NCBI GenBank assembly: GCA_965213765.1
Contig: OZ243926.1
Span: 1,116,001 to 1,180,000 of the forward strand
DNA from: JAJDXO01 sp965213765
GTDB taxonomy: Bacteria; Pseudomonadota; Alphaproteobacteria; Rhodospirillales; UBA2165
Length of the DNA: 64,000 nucleotides
Reading direction: 5' to 3'
Numbering within the stretch: position 1 is the first letter of the stretch; each line of letters starts with the position of its first letter. Shown piece by piece: positions 63,262-64,000 of the stretch. The position numbers were made by a program, and so were the translations under genes. The notes under the pieces were generated by a model. That model did no database searches and had not been told where the DNA came from. It was given only the letters and a program-made list of their open reading frames with translations.

Positions 63262-64000
63262 TTAGTTCTTCACCAGCAGGCCAAGGCCATCCAAGAGCGG
63301 CGAATACAGATCGATACCGTCCTGGATTTTCTTGCGGGTGGCCTCGGTCCCGTGAACCCAGTCATAGCTAACGCTCTTCGGAACCCGGGCGATGAACGCC
63401 GGCTTTCCGAGAACCTTGCTGGCTTCAAGCAGTCGGTCGACGATGTGCCGGGGAGTGCCCGCTTTCACCGCCAGGCCGCCGTGGACCCATGTCCCGGCGT
63501 TTTTGCCCGGGAATACTTCCCCGACCGTGCGGACCCCTGGAAGATCCTTGGCATAAAAGGCCTTGCGGTTGTTGTCCAGGATGACCAACGGACGAACCTT
63601 TTCACCATATTTGTGGATCGAGGCTACCTGCCCGACCGCAACGTCGATCTGGCCGCCGAGCAAGCCGGTCATGGTTGCCGGAACGGTCTTCAGGGCAAGC
63701 GTCTTGAACTCCAGCCCGAACTCCTTGGCCATCTGCACGGCCGAAAGGTTCGGCGGCGCACCTAGGTTATTGACGCCGATGGTGAGTTTCTTGGCCTTGG
63801 CGCCCTTAACGAACTCCTCAAATGTCTTGTATGGGGAATCGGCTCGCACATAGAGAGCGTTCGACGCGGAGATTCCCGCGAACAACGGAATGAAGTCCCG
63901 CAGCGGCTTATAGGGAACCTTGCGTGTCAACGGCACGACCATGAAGCTCGGCGGCGACCAGTTGAACAACGTATAGCCGTCCGCCGGCGCTTTCAGGACA
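63262..64000 (-). CDS. Tripartite tricarboxylate transporter substrate-binding protein TctC (5' partial)
   Basis: The frame continues to the end of the window (KAPADGYTLFNWSPPSF), so the N-terminus with signal peptide lies beyond. The segment ADGYTL, then FIPLFAGISASNALYVRADSPYKTFEEFV, LLGGQIDVAVGQVASI and AGTPRHIVDRLLEA is the Bug-family fold. It binds a carboxylate in the periplasm and hands it to TctAB. First gene of the tctCBA-sulfatase-enolase-superfamily operon. Confidence 0.9.
   Translation of the reverse strand, partial: VLKAPADGYTLFNWSPPSFMVVPLTRKVPYKPLRDFIPLFAGISASNALYVRADSPYKTFEEFVKGAKAKKLTIGVNNLGAPPNLSAVQMAKEFGLEFKTLALKTVPATMTGLLGGQIDVAVGQVASIHKYGEKVRPLVILDNNRKAFYAKDLPGVRTVGEVFPGKNAGTWVHGGLAVKAGTPRHIVDRLLEASKVLGKPAFIARVPKSVSYDWVHGTEATRKKIQDGIDLYSPLLDGLGLLVKN

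Overview
The window looks like a high-GC alphaproteobacterial chromosome, probably of the Rhodospirillales type. The protein families, the REP-like palindromes and a leftover 3' end of an initiator tRNA of alphaproteobacterial form support this. No rRNA gene, complete tRNA gene or CRISPR array was seen. The left two thirds hold intact, tightly packed operons. From about 36 kb to 58.5 kb the DNA is heavily rearranged by insertion sequences, with many interrupted and fragmentary genes.

Region by region. (1) 1-6.4 kb: the 3' part of a squalene-epoxidase/oxidosqualene-cyclase fusion, that is a sterol-type cyclase, then a periplasmic LolA-like protein and two outer-membrane beta-barrels. (2) 7.0-23.7 kb: a partner-switching signalling set (RsbW-like kinase/anti-sigma protein, SpoIIE/RsbU-type phosphatase, two STAS antagonists, and the remnant of a second RsbW-like gene). 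It is interleaved with nitrogen and solute genes: an SBP-permease fusion plus a second permease with no ABC ATPase, two further solute-binding proteins, type III glutamine synthetase, an Amt ammonium transporter, a GPP34 protein and an NCS2 permease with an unusual C-terminal domain. An IS630 element nested in an IS3 remnant sits inside. (3) 24.3-25.2 kb: an exported protein and a HigBA-type pair whose toxin has lost its N-terminal part. (4) 25.5-39.4 kb: a 3463-residue polyketide synthase with the architecture KS-AT-DH-cMT-ER-KR-ACP followed by a degenerate KS and a catalytically dead AT. A free ACP, an alpha/beta hydrolase and an Sfp-type phosphopantetheinyl transferase lie just beyond it, separated by an IS5/IS427 element. 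(5) 40.4-55.2 kb: a catabolic cluster with a VanA-like Rieske oxygenase, an extradiol dioxygenase, a meta-cleavage-type hydrolase, a TauD/TfdA dioxygenase, a two-subunit Rieske dioxygenase, a GST, a cupin and an MBL-fold hydrolase. The extradiol dioxygenase and MBL genes are disrupted by IS5/IS1031-type insertions. (6) 55.5-58.5 kb: a mosaic of IS630, IS256, IS5 and IS427 pieces with a visible inversion, then two fused gene fragments. (7) 58.5-64 kb: an enolase-superfamily enzyme, a sulfatase and a TctABC tripartite transporter, whose TctC gene runs off the end.

Two systems deserve most attention. The first is the four-gene, stop-start-overlapping operon methyltransferase / SBP-permease fusion / permease / PP2C phosphatase. 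With no ATPase and no recognisable EAA coupling loops, it reads as a possible transporter-derived receptor feeding a partner-switching cascade next to glutamine synthetase and Amt. The second is the PKS with its terminal pseudo KS-AT pair. A fragment of a sterol C14/C24-type reductase at 48.4 kb also fits the sterol cyclase at the left end.
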